Part shown: positions 49,027 through 59,721 of the stretch, piece by piece
Position numbering within the stretch: position 1 is the stretch's first letter
Layout: each line of letters starts with the position of its first letter
Source: Liolophura sinensis
Taxonomy: Eukaryota; Mollusca; Polyplacophora; Chitonida; Chitonidae
Reading direction: 5' to 3'
DNA length: 64,000 nt
Assembly (NCBI RefSeq): GCF_032854445.1
Contig: NC_088305.1
Coordinates: forward strand, 25,382,628 to 25,446,627
Notes under the pieces: model-generated
Databases searched by the model: none
What the model was told of the DNA's origin: nothing
Seen by the model: only the letters and a program-made list of their open reading frames with translations
Program-made: the position numbers and the translations under genes

Positions 49027-49080
49027 TTATCTAGTTGGTGTTTTATACCCTACTCCAGAATATTTCACCTGTATCACAAA
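49027..49080 (-). mobile_element. SINE family A, 3' tail fragment, inverted
   Basis: TAGTTGGTGTTTTATACCC and CAGAATATTTCACC match the reverse of the tail. Confidence 0.55.
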
Positions 49081-49208
49081 TGTCCAGATATTGCAGAAAT
49101 CAGAGTATTCAGTGTAAACCAGTGAAAATACTAACCATGACGATGGTTACAAAAACCTTTCAAAAGTCTTTGGTCGAAAACCATCAACAGCCCAACTCAT
49201 TTCGGTTT

Positions 49209-49473
49209 GATTTATTTATTTATTTATTTTATAGGTGTTTTACACAAGAATATTTCACTTATACGACGGCGGCCAGCATTATGGTGGGAGGAAACCGAGC
49301 TGAGCCCAGGGGAAACCCACGACCATCTGCAGGTTGCTGCCAGACCTTCCCACTTACAACCGGAGAGGAAGCCAGCATGAGCTGGACTTGAACTCACAGC
49401 GACTGCATTGATGAAACTCCTGGGTCATTACGCTGTGCTAGCGCACTGACCAACTGAGCCACGGAGGCCCCCA
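49209..49473 (-). mobile_element. SINE family A, full length, inverted
   Basis: It runs from TTTATTTATTTATTTTATAGG through the body to CTGAGCCACGGAGGCCCC. A small deletion affects the GTACTC block of the tail. Confidence 0.9.
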
Positions 49474-49479
49474 ATTTTG

Positions 49480-49850
49480 GTTTGAACTGGTAGTGACTGT
49501 GGAGTTCAAACTCTTTTGTTACTAAAGGTAAAAACAGTACCAGTGTATCACTTGACTTGTGAAAAAAATGTTGAACAACTTTAGCAACTTGTATCAACAT
49601 TAATTTAGTGATTACATGACTCGTCATACCCAAGAGGCACCAGTACTACCCTTTCCTTCCAGAACTTCCAAACATTCAGCTCTTCTGTTATCTTCATCAT
49701 TCTACTGTTATTTCTGTAAAACTTTTTTCAGACGCCTATCTTATTAAGGTAATTAAAAATAGTTGATTGATATTTAAGACTGGTCACATGGTACAGTAGT
49801 ATTTCTTTTACATGTACCTTCAGTGATAGAAGTTTGAACTCGAAACTCCC
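49480..49850. mobile_element. MITE family M1
   Basis: The left arm (GAGTTCAAACTCTTTTG, AAAGGTAAAAACAGTACC, TGTATCACTTGACTTG) is mirrored on the right (GACTGGTCACATGGTACAG, GTACCTTCAG, AGTTTGAACTCG). It sits directly after a SINE. Confidence 0.7.
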
Positions 49851-50235
49851 CCACTAATGTTTATTTTAATGGTGTTCAGTTCCATACTCAAGAATGTTTC
49901 ATGTCTACAAGTGACATGAGACAGACTCATGGGTGAAGGAAATTGGAGTAAACCACCAGATAAGAAATTCCTGGACCTGAACTGGAATCAGTAAGCCCTC
50001 TACACAATTCTCCCATCCCTCAACCTTACGCAGAATTTTTTTTGACTGTAGCAGGGTAGTTGTCTTTGGGCAGAGAGACACAAAACTGTCCTCAGGACCA
50101 CTTGATCTGGTTATCACTTCCATGGTGATGTACTAGCTGAAATGTGGGGGATTTTGCCTTATGCTCTTTTTAACACTGAGCAACAGACACTTTGATCTGT
50201 CCATATGCATGTGACTGCTTGTCACACTGAAATTT

Positions 50236-50332
50236 TGTTTTATTTATTTGATTGGAGTTTTACACCGTACTCAAGAATATTTCACTTATATAACAGTGGC
50301 CAGCATTATGGTGAGACGAAACAATGTCAGAA
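50236..50332 (-). mobile_element. SINE family A, 3' half, inverted
   Basis: It runs from TTTATTTATTTGATTGGAG to GCCAGCATTATGGTGAGACG, then stops. Confidence 0.8.
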
Positions 50333-50951
50333 CTTTATCTTTTCTGGTTGTATCCTTTTACAAATTCCTCATGTTTCACTTTTCAACACACAGATGGGCA
50401 AACAGGGGAAGATTTTGTACAACCATAATGACTGGTGGTGTCCCACCCAAGGGAAATAATCTACTAATCAGGCAGACCAAGGGGGACAACTTTTGTACAA
50501 ATGTTACCAACAAGACATTTATTTATCTACAAGACCATGTAGAACAATTAATAAATTCGTCAAATGCTACTGATCATCTCAAAGCTTATGGAACACTTTG
50601 CTGATAAAGATTACGACTGTAGTTATAGTTTTAAGAGTCTGCCATCATAAATGTGAATCATTAGTCATGAAATATTTGGTCAGTGGATTTCACTTAAAGT
50701 TTAGCCTTTAGAAAGGCACTTTTCAAAAGTATACAATGGTTTTCTGAAAAGAGATAAATTAAATATTACAAACAAGGCAGAAGAGTCAATCAGAATAAAG
50801 CAAAATGAGTCACCTGAGAAAGGAAATATACGGGCCAAGTATGCATAAGTTTCTTTGCACGTTTTGTAAATCAAACAGTGATTTGATGATGAATTTGGTA
50901 TCATGTGAATGACCATCCTCTGTTAAATAAATGCTACTGTCAGCGTACTTA

Positions 50952-50957
50952 TTTATT
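50952..50957 (-). terminator. Polyadenylation signal of the TFPT/Nhp10-like gene (candidate)
   Basis: TTTATT on the plus strand, 224 bases past the stop codon in the direction of transcription. Confidence 0.35.
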
Positions 50958-51180
50958 AGCCATCATTTACATTCAAAGCTGGCCTTTCATATACAAATAT
51001 TCTTAGCAATTTGCAAGTTTCAGAATAACAAATATTGATGTGTCATTTACTTGTAATGGCAAGGAGAGTCCAATCCTCTCCATTTTCAGCCATTAACATT
51101 TCCTTGACAACAGATTTCCCACAACTCCGCAACCAACACTACTTCCATAGCAAGACAATGCTGTCATCTCACATCTGTCG

Positions 51181-54100
51181 CTATAGCAACTCTGTTTTGA
51201 TGAGGTCAGGGGTTAATATGTCCAAATGGGGCTCTGTCACATTTACTGTTATATCGTCCTCAACTTTGATATTAACTTCCTTTGTCGCATACTCCTTCAT
51301 CTCTTTGTCATAGCGCTCCTTTTCCCTTTCATACATCTCATAGTATATCTGAAAGGAAAGGTACCACATGATTAATCTGAAAGGAAAGGTACCACATGAT
51401 TAATCTGAAAGGAAAGGTACCACATGATTAATCTGAAAGGAAAGGTACCACATCATTAATCAGAAAGGAAAGGTACCACATGATTAATCTGAAAGGAAAG
51501 GTACCACATCATTAATCAGAAACAGTCACTTTTGGTACAGCATGAAGTCATAGTAGCTGACCTTCACAAAGCTCAACCTTTCAGCTATCTGCAAGCTTTG
51601 TCCAAAACAAAAAAAAATTTATATTCTGACACTGAAATAACTTGAGACTTTTGGAAGTACTGGGTCGTGAGCTGGACAGCTTAGTCTTGAGACAGATATT
51701 TCAGGGTCAGGAATTTAGAATATATAAAAGTGATTGTAGGCCCTAAAAGTGCATTTCTGAGGAAAATAAAGATAATAATATATTACATTTTTCCAGTCGG
51801 ATATGATCAAACCTCAATACAATTTTTAAAGATTGGTAAGATATGCAACTAACTTAGATGAAATTTTAGGACGTTTACAGCACTCTATCATCATCATTTT
51901 TTTTTTTAATGAGTTCTCCCTTGACCAATGAAATGGTGTGTACAAGTCAAGCTATGGTTTTATGTCAGGAGCTTTTCTCAAGGAACTGCTCAGGGTCAGT
52001 AGTTTCCTACATGCTCTGTTACCCCCACCCACAAATAGCCAGACCATGTTAGACATATGTAAGTGAAATATTCTTGAGTGCGGAGTAAGACCCCAATCAA
52101 ATAAATAACTAAACATGATTTTGCTTTTGATGTTCCCCTTCCTACTCACCCGTTTTAAGACCCCAATCAAATAAATAACCACACATGATTTTGCTTTTGA
52201 TGTTCCCCTTCCTACTCACCCGTTTTTAAGACCCCAATCAAATAAATAACCACACATGATTTTGCTTTTGATGTTCCCCTTCCTACTCACCTGTTTTGAA
52301 GACCCCAATCAAATGAATAACCAACCATGATTTTGCTTTTGATGTTCCCCTTCCTACTCACCTGTTCTTAAGACCCCAAACAAATGAATAACCAAACATG
52401 ATTTTGCTTTTGATGTTCCCCTTCCTACTCACCCGTTTTTAAGACCCCAATCAAATAAATAACCATACATGATTTTGCTTTTGATGTTCCCCTTCCTACT
52501 CACCCGTTTTTAAGACCCCAATCAAATAAATAACCACACATGATTTTGCTTTTGATGTTCCCCTTCCTACTCACCTGTTTTGAAGACCCCAATCAAATGA
52601 ATAACCAAACATGATTTTGCTTTTGATGCTCCCCTTCCTACTCACCTGTTCTTAAGGCCCCAAACAAATGAATAACCAAACATGATTTTGCTTTTGATGT
52701 TCCCCTTTCCTACTAACCCGTTTTTCTTCAGAAGCGAGGCTATTCCAACGCTGTGCTAGTCTCCTTGTCAGCTCCTGGTGGCTGATTTCCTCACTCTTTT
52801 CCTGAAGCGAATACCAAACAACAAGAGCACAGGGTGAATTCTTTGTAGTATCTAAGGTGTTAGATCTCATTTCAACATCCTTTCAATCAGGCCGCTGCTT
52901 TCGTCATTTTTACCAGAACCTAAATAAATTCAATCATAACGCAAATGCCTCTCTTTTGTTGCAGGACAGCCCCAGGTGGAGAGTTTTTCAATCAAACTCA
53001 TCTTTTGTTGAAGGTAAAAACAGTCCTACTGTATCATGTGATTTGTCAAAAAAATGTTAGGCAACTTTTGTTCACATTACTTGACCAATCACCTGTCTCA
53101 CAGTGTTCGAGAGGCACAAATGACACAATTTCCTTCTGCTGAAGCAGTATTTACACAAATGGCACATAAGTGGTGCAGAGCATCATGTCAAACAACCCTT
53201 TACATAGTTAAAACATCGTTTTAGGATTATTTATTTGTTTCATTGTTGCTAAACGTCATACTCAATAATTTATCACTTAATGTATGACTCTTATGTTATT
53301 ATCACTTTTAAAATTACTGATGAACTTCATCCACACACAAGTGTCACACCCACACACAAGTGTCACATCCAAACACAAGTGTCACATCCACACAAGTGTC
53401 ACACCCACACACAAGTGTCACACCCACACACAAGTGTCACATCCACACACAAGTGTCACATCCACACACAAGTGTCACATCCACACACAAGTGTCACATC
53501 CACACACAAGTGTCCTTGACCTCTTATTTTCACCAAGACCACACAAATGGCAGATGAGGGCAACCTTCATTAATAAAGACATCAACCACACACAATATTA
53601 CAAACCTTAAAATACTCCTCTTGAACAGTATTACGCTGTTGCTGACAAAACATCAGGAAAGCATTTGCAGGTTTTTTAGGAGCGTTTCGATCTTTCTCCA
53701 TTTTATCCGTCTTCATCCTCTTAGCCTTGGGCTGGCCTGACCCCCCAGGGGTTGGTGACAATGAGGACAGTAGCCCTTCCTCCCCAACCCCCAGACCAGC
53801 TAAGATGGGGTGTACCGTTGAGAGGGATTCAAATCCCACTCCTGGGGACAAGGCACTGATGGGTGGTGCCAAGCCATCTGTCAATCCCTCCTGGGGGATG
53901 GGTATCTCTGGGTAAGGGGGAGGAGGCTTTAGGAAGCTGTATAGCTGGTCTTCCTACAAATATATATTAATGTTTATAGCCAATATATATGACTGTTGTT
54001 TTACTGTGTAAGAATATTTCACTTATTCGATGGCGGTCAGTTTCAGGTTACTGCAAACTTCCACGCGAGTGGCGTCCATACATTCTCACCATACTGATGG

Positions 54101-56429
54101 AACGAAAGTGGTCTTCAACGAACATTAAAGACTGCGAAAATGGACGCAGGAACGTCATTGACTGCTTAATCGTGCACCTACATGTAGGCCCCACAAAAAG
54201 TTAGCTGAAGCAAAGGAATATACACATTCTCTTTCAAAAGTTGTGACGAAACAGGAGCCTTGTGTGTACTAGCAATTGAAAGGCATGTGTCAGACCATGG
54301 CCTACTCCTTCTTCCTATATATGACCACACGACAAAAATACCATGTGAAATACTGATTTATGTTGGACCTCAGATTTGTTTTTTACGCCATACAAAGGTC
54401 CATCACACAACACATTACACAACCATCCGCATGTTGCTGCAACACCTCCCCAAATACGGCCGGAGAGGAAGCCAGCATGAGCTGGACTTGAACTCACCGT
54501 GATCCCCATTGGTGAGAGGCTCCTGATGATGGGTCATGATGCTGCGCTAGCGCGCTAACCAATTGAGCCATGGAGGCCCCTGTTCTCTCCATGGCCTAAA
54601 GGCATGTTCTTAATTCAGTGACTTGCACCATGACCTGGACAATAAGGCCAAAGTCTTATCTCCAACTTTATCTAGTTCAACAGTCGCAGCGAGCTTGAAG
54701 TCAGCAGGTCTGTCAGGGATGGTGGTTTAGTGACCAGATTTAGCTAGTGGTCCTAATTATAAAGATTATAATCTGTTTAAACAGTAAGATTAGCAATAGG
54801 CTTCTCAGAAATGTAATAATGACTTTAAATCCACCAAAACAGTCGATTTATTGGGTTTCAGGCTTCAGATTCTGAGTTTTCAGATGTTGAATTTTATCTT
54901 TGTCAAGGCATTTCCAACTGCACTAGCAATACAGACTGGTAAGCTAAGCGACTTATTATAGGTTAGTAAAGTATAAAGGTGCTTCAACTTCATCAATATA
55001 ATCCATTGTTATGAGCCAAACAGTGACACTATAGTGAGTACATATCACTGCTTTATTATGTCTGGCAATGTCACATTTAATACTATAATGCCACAACAGC
55101 CATTAGAGTTTAGCACATGCCTACCTCCCACATAACTGGCACAGGAACATCTTTGTAATTGTCTCCATACTCCTCCAATCTGTTCACCAGAAATCTGAAA
55201 AAAAAAGAAACCCAATGAAGGACATTCTGACATAAAGCAGTTACACCCTGCCTTATAATATCAAATTGGTGTGAAAAAAAACTGACTTCAGGTTCCATTT
55301 TATCATAATTCCCTAGTCCATCTTGATGGACTCGTTGTGCTATTTTAAAATCCTGACAATCATCATAACAATTAGTCCACCCTCGCCTTTCCAAACCTCG
55401 CTGCAGATTTCTGAACGCTAACTGGATGGAACCGATCCCATTAAGGTCCGCACTGATGGTGCATTAAACATAAATGCACTAAAAATAAGTTCTTCTTTAA
55501 GCCCTTCAGTTACATTTTAAACCCACAAGTAGGTCATATCACATTTCAAAATCGCGTTCAGAGTCACCAAAGTTGTAGCAGTCAATGTAACCATATGTCA
55601 GCAAGTCAATTAATTTCATCAGTGCAGAGAATAATATTCGCGATTCCACAGGAAAATTGCAAAGAAATGAGAAGAGGAGGTGAGTGTGGTTGCCATGAGT
55701 GGGGAGAAGATGGGAGTTTTTTTTTTTTTTTTTTTTTTCTTTGAAGGAGCAGGGGATGGACTTGGTTTACAATTTCAGTCCATTTTGATGGACTATAACT
55801 TCCATAATGGACTTCTATGTCCTAAACGAAAGCCATTACGTAAAGATGGTAAACACTCAATTCTCAAGTCACGAAGAAGGGGTTTAAATATTAACTTCTG
55901 AGAGCAAAAGTCAACTGTTTTAATCACTGTACCTTCTTTCTCTTTTGTACTTCTTTATAATTTTTTTCACGTGCTGGAGCCTGTTCACAAGTTTTTCATT
56001 TGCCTGTGAAGCAAAAATTGAAATAATGAGAATAAAAAATGATCATAATAAGTTTAAAAAATCAAACATTTATACAGTATACCCGATCATTAACCTCAAT
56101 AGTCCGTGCGTTTGAGTTTACGTGGTACGTAATATGACATCAGTTTATTTAATATTTCGCTGAAATTTACCACAAAACAGTACTATTTTTATCATATAAT
56201 AATACACGAAAACTGGACACCGTTCACCCCTCGATCGCCTTTCAAAATCCTAAGTTGATGATTCAACCTTCAGCTTTACAATTGTCAAGCGCTTGAAGAC
56301 ACGTACCTGTTGCATTTGTTCACATTTTTTACGCAGGGTGAAATATTTTTTAAGGAAAGCTGTTTCTTGAGCACTTAATCGATTGGCATTTTCCATAATG
56401 CTTTCTTCTCCCTGCTCCTCATCCGCCAT
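51181..56429 (-). CDS. TFPT/Nhp10-like INO80-type subunit: coiled coil plus HMG box
   Basis: Six exons join in phase: 56307-56429, 55933-56003, 55125-55194, 53606-53953, 52718-52801 and 51181-51348. They encode 287 aa. Residues about 25-75 form a basic coiled coil (YFTLRKKCEQMQQ, NEKLVNRLQHVKK, RERRFLVNRLEEYGDNY) that resembles the conserved region of human TFPT, the INO80F subunit. About 90-170 is a Pro/Gly/Ser linker. About 175-252 is an HMG box (NAPKKPANAFLMFC, ELTRRLAQRWNSLASEEKR, IYYEMYEREKERY). The tail has IKVEDD, a sumoylation-type motif. Yeast Nhp10, an INO80 subunit, has the same order of coil then HMG box. The role in INO80 chromatin remodelling is inferred from these relatives. 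The start at 56429 has a good family-like N-terminus and no upstream in-frame alternative was needed. The last intron carries repeated splice sites (see findings). Confidence 0.88.
51349..51530. repeat. 28-bp tandem repeat of the 3' splice site of the last TFPT/Nhp10-like intron
   Basis: Read on the minus strand, each unit is ATTAATCATGTGGTACC followed by TTTCCTTTCAG. The real acceptor is at 51349/51348. Copies with intact AG end at 51377, 51405, 51433 and 51489. Units at 51461 and 51517 read CTG instead of CAG and are dead. Confidence 0.93.
52062..52110 (+). mobile_element. SINE family A tail at the edge of the 71-bp array
   Basis: AAGTGAAATATTCTTGAGTG, GGAGTAAG, then CCCCAATCAAATAAATAAC. 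The last part of this tail is incorporated in every unit of the adjoining array. Confidence 0.7.
52085..52735. repeat. 71-bp tandem repeat containing copies of the exon 5 splice donor
   Basis: Nine periods of 70-72 bases. Each unit fuses a SINE-tail piece (GACCCCAATCAAATAAATAA) with intron sequence and TCCTACTCACCCGTTTT, which on the minus strand is AAAACGGGTGAGTAGGA, a splice-donor copy. First intron bases of the copies are at 52149, 52219, 52290, 52361, 52432, 52503, 52574 and 52645; the real one is 52717 (CGG then GTTAGT). Confidence 0.95.
52985..53145. mobile_element. MITE family M1, left part
   Basis: GAAGGTAAAAACAGTCCTAC, ATCATGTGATTTGTC and CGAGAGGCACAAATGACAC match the left half of the copy at 16.9 kb; no right arm is seen. 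It lies between exons 4 and 5 of the TFPT/Nhp10-like gene. Confidence 0.6.
53327..53517. repeat. 19-bp tandem repeat (CACACAAGTGTCACATC type)
   Basis: About ten units of CACACAAGTGTCACACCCA and variants. The plus-strand open frames over it (His/Thr/Val/Ser repeats) are by-products. Intronic. Confidence 0.92.
53985..54588 (-). mobile_element. SINE family A, inverted, split by about 370 bases
   Basis: The tail side is at 53985-54040 (TGTTGTTTTACTGTG, AGAATATTTCACTTATTCG). The head side is at about 54408-54588 (ACCATCCGCATGTTGCTGC, GGACTTGAACTCACCG, GCTAACCAATTGAGCCATGG). The stretch between has no family A sequence apart from a TTTTTACGCCATAC remnant near 54378. This could be one SINE with an insertion, or two fragments. 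Confidence 0.6.
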
Positions 56430-56789
56430 GATGAAACAACAATCAAGGGAAGTAATCGTGTAATGTTTTCAGGCGGTGTTTTCGATTCCGTAAGCATGCT
56501 AGTCTGGTGAACACACTATTCAACAGTTTGGGAACAGTAGATAAATAGATTTCTCTGAATAAATTATTCATCAAATTCAATCGCAAGAGTCCATTTGAGG
56601 TGATATTAGCTTCAAACTGACTGAAGTAAAAATTACCCTTGAGTTTTCGCCATAATCACTAAAAAAAAATATGGTACCGGTAGGCGTATGAGATATAGGC
56701 CTATATATATCGATAAAAAATCAACCCTCCTTCCCCTAAGTATACTGTATCCTACTACAGACGGTACATATACATGTATATACATGTTT

Positions 56790-57016
56790 TCTTGACCGCT
56801 TCGATGGCCTATAATGGTTATAGCGCGTCCGCCTCAAATTAAGTCGGCGGAGACCCGGGATCAAATCCTGGTCGGGTCACACCAAAGACTAAAAATGATA
56901 CTTGTTGCTACTTCGCTTGGCGCTCAAGACTGGGAGATTAGAACAAGGAAACAGGACTGTCTGGTCCGGCACGTGTCAGAAGGGTCGAGTATGAATTGTA
57001 CTTTGTACCAGAGTAA
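56790..57016 (+). mobile_element. SINE family B, 5' two-thirds
   Basis: The head (CGATGGCCTATAATGGTTA, GCGCGTCCGCC), box B-like GGGATCAAATCC and body (CTTGTTGCTACTTCGCTTGG; GGAAACAGGACTGTCTGG) are present. The 3' end is missing. Confidence 0.8.
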
Positions 57017-57087
57017 TTATTGATATTAGGCCCTACATATATAGGTCTATGCCTTAGTTGTGCGTCAATGAACTTCATGTGGGAAAA

Positions 57088-57238
57088 CACCGGGGCCGAA
57101 GAGGTTAACGTGCCAGAGCGGCGCTATGGCCCAGGGGCCTCTCACCTCTCAGCCATGAGTTCAAGTCTACCGCTGTCGTATAAGTGAAAATATTCTTGAG
57201 TACGGCGTAAAACACCAATCAAATAAATAAATAAATTC
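57088..57238 (+). mobile_element. SINE family A with large internal deletion
   Basis: The head (CGAAGAGGTTAACGTGCC), box B (GAGTTCAAGTC) and tail are joined after loss of most of the body. Confidence 0.82.
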
Positions 57239-58103
57239 AACTGCGAAAATGGTCCAGTAGACATAGGCCTAATCAAGACCGAAGCAATATTTTTGTTGTC
57301 TATAAATGCATATTCTGAATAGAAACATCATTTATTTATTTATCTGAATGTTGCTTTATACTTTTTTTTTGCACTTGTACGTTTGTACGGTAAGTTGTGT
57401 GAGTGGAGGAAACTGAAAGCCAGCAAAAACGGTCGACCTTTGGTGTGTTTCTGGTGAGCTCTCGAACACGTGACAGTGAACTTCACGCAAAGCCACACAA
57501 CAGAGCGCCGGCCTTTTATTGCCGCCAATCTTAAAGACGGCAGACAATTATGAACATAGAATGTATCACGTATATCTAGAGCACCCGGTGTTGTTCGAAA
57601 ATTGTAAAAAGGAAACAAGACAAATGGAAAGTAAAAAAAAATCATCACCCCACTGTATTGTTATGTTCATGATTGATATATTTTAATTGTTTCACAGAAA
57701 ATTTACGTACAGAACATGTACATGGTCAACGGATGGCAGGTTTTCGCTGGCTGCACCAGTGAGCTAATATCTCCTGTCTACATTCACTTGAGCAATAAGA
57801 TTGGTGTGGGTTCAATTCCAGCTCTCGCCGATTTGGTTGCCATACATGTACAGGTGGGTTGGCTGGTATGAGAGGGTTTGTTACATGTATGTACTCATGC
57901 TAGCCATAAAAAATCTCCCCGTTTCCTCTGCGGTTTTAAGTCAGATGTCCAAAATCGAAATATTCTGAACTCGGTACTATCTAAATCACATTTCCACAAA
58001 ATGCGCTGTAGCTCAAATAGTCTGAAAAAAATACTGTAAAGAAAAAAATAAACATATATATGTATAATATAATGTTATTACAATATAGACGATTAATGTC
58101 AGA

Positions 58104-58584
58104 CTATACTTTATAAAATGACCAAGATTTCAAGTATTGGACTTTATCAAAGTTTCCGACGTCCTCTAGAAGCTCGCATTTGTAGGTGCCATAGTAATCC
58201 TGATGGATGTTCATTGAATGACAGTTCTTTGTTCGGGAACACCGAAAGACACACTGGATAACGGACGAGGCCGACACAACGGTGTCCAGAATCATGGAGG
58301 AAAAAAATTTTCCTGACACATGCGAAAACCTTTTCGGACACTGTTCGTAGAACGTCGCCTGTCTGGTGCCATGAACTTCTACCTCGCACAACGTCAGCAT
58401 CTCATACTTCAGCTGAAGCTGGATTTTGACGTATCGAGCGTAAACGACTCCTGGACAGGAGAAATATACAGGCGTGCCAGCCGCCAGCTGACCAGAGTTA
58501 TAGATGAAACACATGCTTGGGCTGTTAAGAGAGACGCCGTCGCTTTGCAGCTCGGTGGACATTTCAATAGTGAAGTTATGAGTT
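58104..58584 (-). CDS. Fucolectin-PAN secreted protein, terminal exon only
   Basis: An acceptor (TTTCTTTCCAG) at 58585 opens an exon of 160 codons ending in TAG at 58104. Its first part matches the second half of a fucolectin/F5-8-like (FTP) lectin domain, ending in the typical RYVKIQL and LTLCEVEVHG. It is followed by a PAN/Apple-like domain (CPKRFSHVSGKF, SVIQCVFRCSRTKNC, YKCELLEDVG) with the expected cysteines. Such proteins are usually secreted and bind carbohydrate or protein. The first half of the lectin domain and any signal peptide must be upstream at higher coordinates, but none is visible to 64000. The exon may belong to a gene continuing beyond the window, or be an orphan fragment. 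No frameshift or internal stop is seen. Confidence 0.72.
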
Positions 58585-59721
58585 CTGGAAAGAAACCAAC
58601 AGAGTGTTATATGCATGGGGGATGTCTTTCAATGAGGCCATAACGTTTCGCCAGTCGCAAGTACCAAATTAAGGCGAGGTATGTCGTCATTATGAGATGT
58701 CATGGAGATTACGCTGGCGTAACGATACGACTCCTTCGAGCAACAGTGCCCAATACAACATCAATAGGAATTTAGCTCAGACTTAAGTCAATACTGGGCT
58801 TCAACAACTATCCCAGAACAATTACAGAAGGATACTGTCTTGGAACTGAAACGTTAAAATTAAATAAACTAAACAATGTCACATCCAACATTTTGACAGT
58901 GGTGGTGGAGGGAATTTAAACATGCGTTTAAAATATTTTTTCTTTTTTTAGGTTTTGTGTTCGGTACTATACACGTTAAAGAGGCTATGCCGGAGAGTTT
59001 TGGCACAAAAACCATATTCGTTAATCAAATGAAATATTCTGTATATACCAAAAACGGCTGAAATCGTTGCCTTTCATTAAATATCAGACTAGTGCCTGTG
59101 TTATTTTGAGCCTATATATTGTTAAGATCATTCTAAAGTTTGAAAAGTTATAATCCACCCTCTTTATAAATTTTAGGAACTACCGATTTTGAAGGCCGGT
59201 ATGTGGATAGACGAGGCTCACATTTTATTGTGAAAAGTACCGTAATTAATATTTGTGCTAGTCTAAAATAATAGTAAAAATTCGGTTGAATTTTCACTAA
59301 TTGATTTTCTTGTCAAAAATTACGAGTATAGCCTATTTAAAAATGTGGAAATCATGCATTAGATGAAGTAATATTTTGACATTTAAAAATGTTTGTACTC
59401 TCATTTTACAGCATTTAACAGATTTTTATAGATGTTGGATTGTTTTAAAATGTAGAAAAATTGTAGAAAATGTTGGCAATTTAACACTTTGTGTTTTAAA
59501 ACGGTATATATATGATTAACATTTTGTAAGACTAGAATGGCATTTTCAACTGGCAACAGTGGCTTACAATTGCTATTTCACTACGGCAGATAAACACTAA
59601 CACGCGTTTGATTAAATACATTAGGTATTTATGACAAATTGATATAGCCCTACCTGAAATTTGTAAGTGTATTGACGCTTGGTCATGTATTATGATATAT
59701 TTAATTGCAAGAGCCATATTT
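58585..59721. other. No gene or repeat recognised
   Basis: AT-rich sequence with no coding sense, no SINE or MITE and no tandem array. If the lectin-PAN gene continues upstream this is intron. Confidence 0.55.

Larger units (their letters stand above)
47789..51180. other. Intergenic DNA between ENKUR and the TFPT/Nhp10-like gene
   Basis: It holds the ENKUR 3' UTR, several family A SINEs (48.06, 49.03, 49.21 and 50.24 kb), one M1 MITE (49.48 kb) and otherwise unremarkable AT-rich DNA. The two genes converge here. No exon was found. Confidence 0.6.
56430..58103. other. Intergenic DNA upstream of the TFPT/Nhp10-like gene
   Basis: It includes that gene's promoter side (56430 onward, no TATA box seen), a family B SINE, a family A SINE and, at 57335-57420, an old inverted SINE-like tail. 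No exon was recognised. Confidence 0.55.

Noticed and set aside
2467..49473. tRNA genes
   Set aside because: The tRNA-like A and B boxes belong to SINE heads; none folds as a complete cloverleaf with an acceptor stem by eye, and each continues into the SINE body.
53280..53610. Open frame of HPHTSVT repeats
   Set aside because: It is a reading of the 19-bp tandem repeat in an intron of the TFPT/Nhp10-like gene.
57340..57648. 102-codon minus-strand frame
   Set aside because: It is low in complexity, overlaps an old SINE-like tail and has no recognisable domain.
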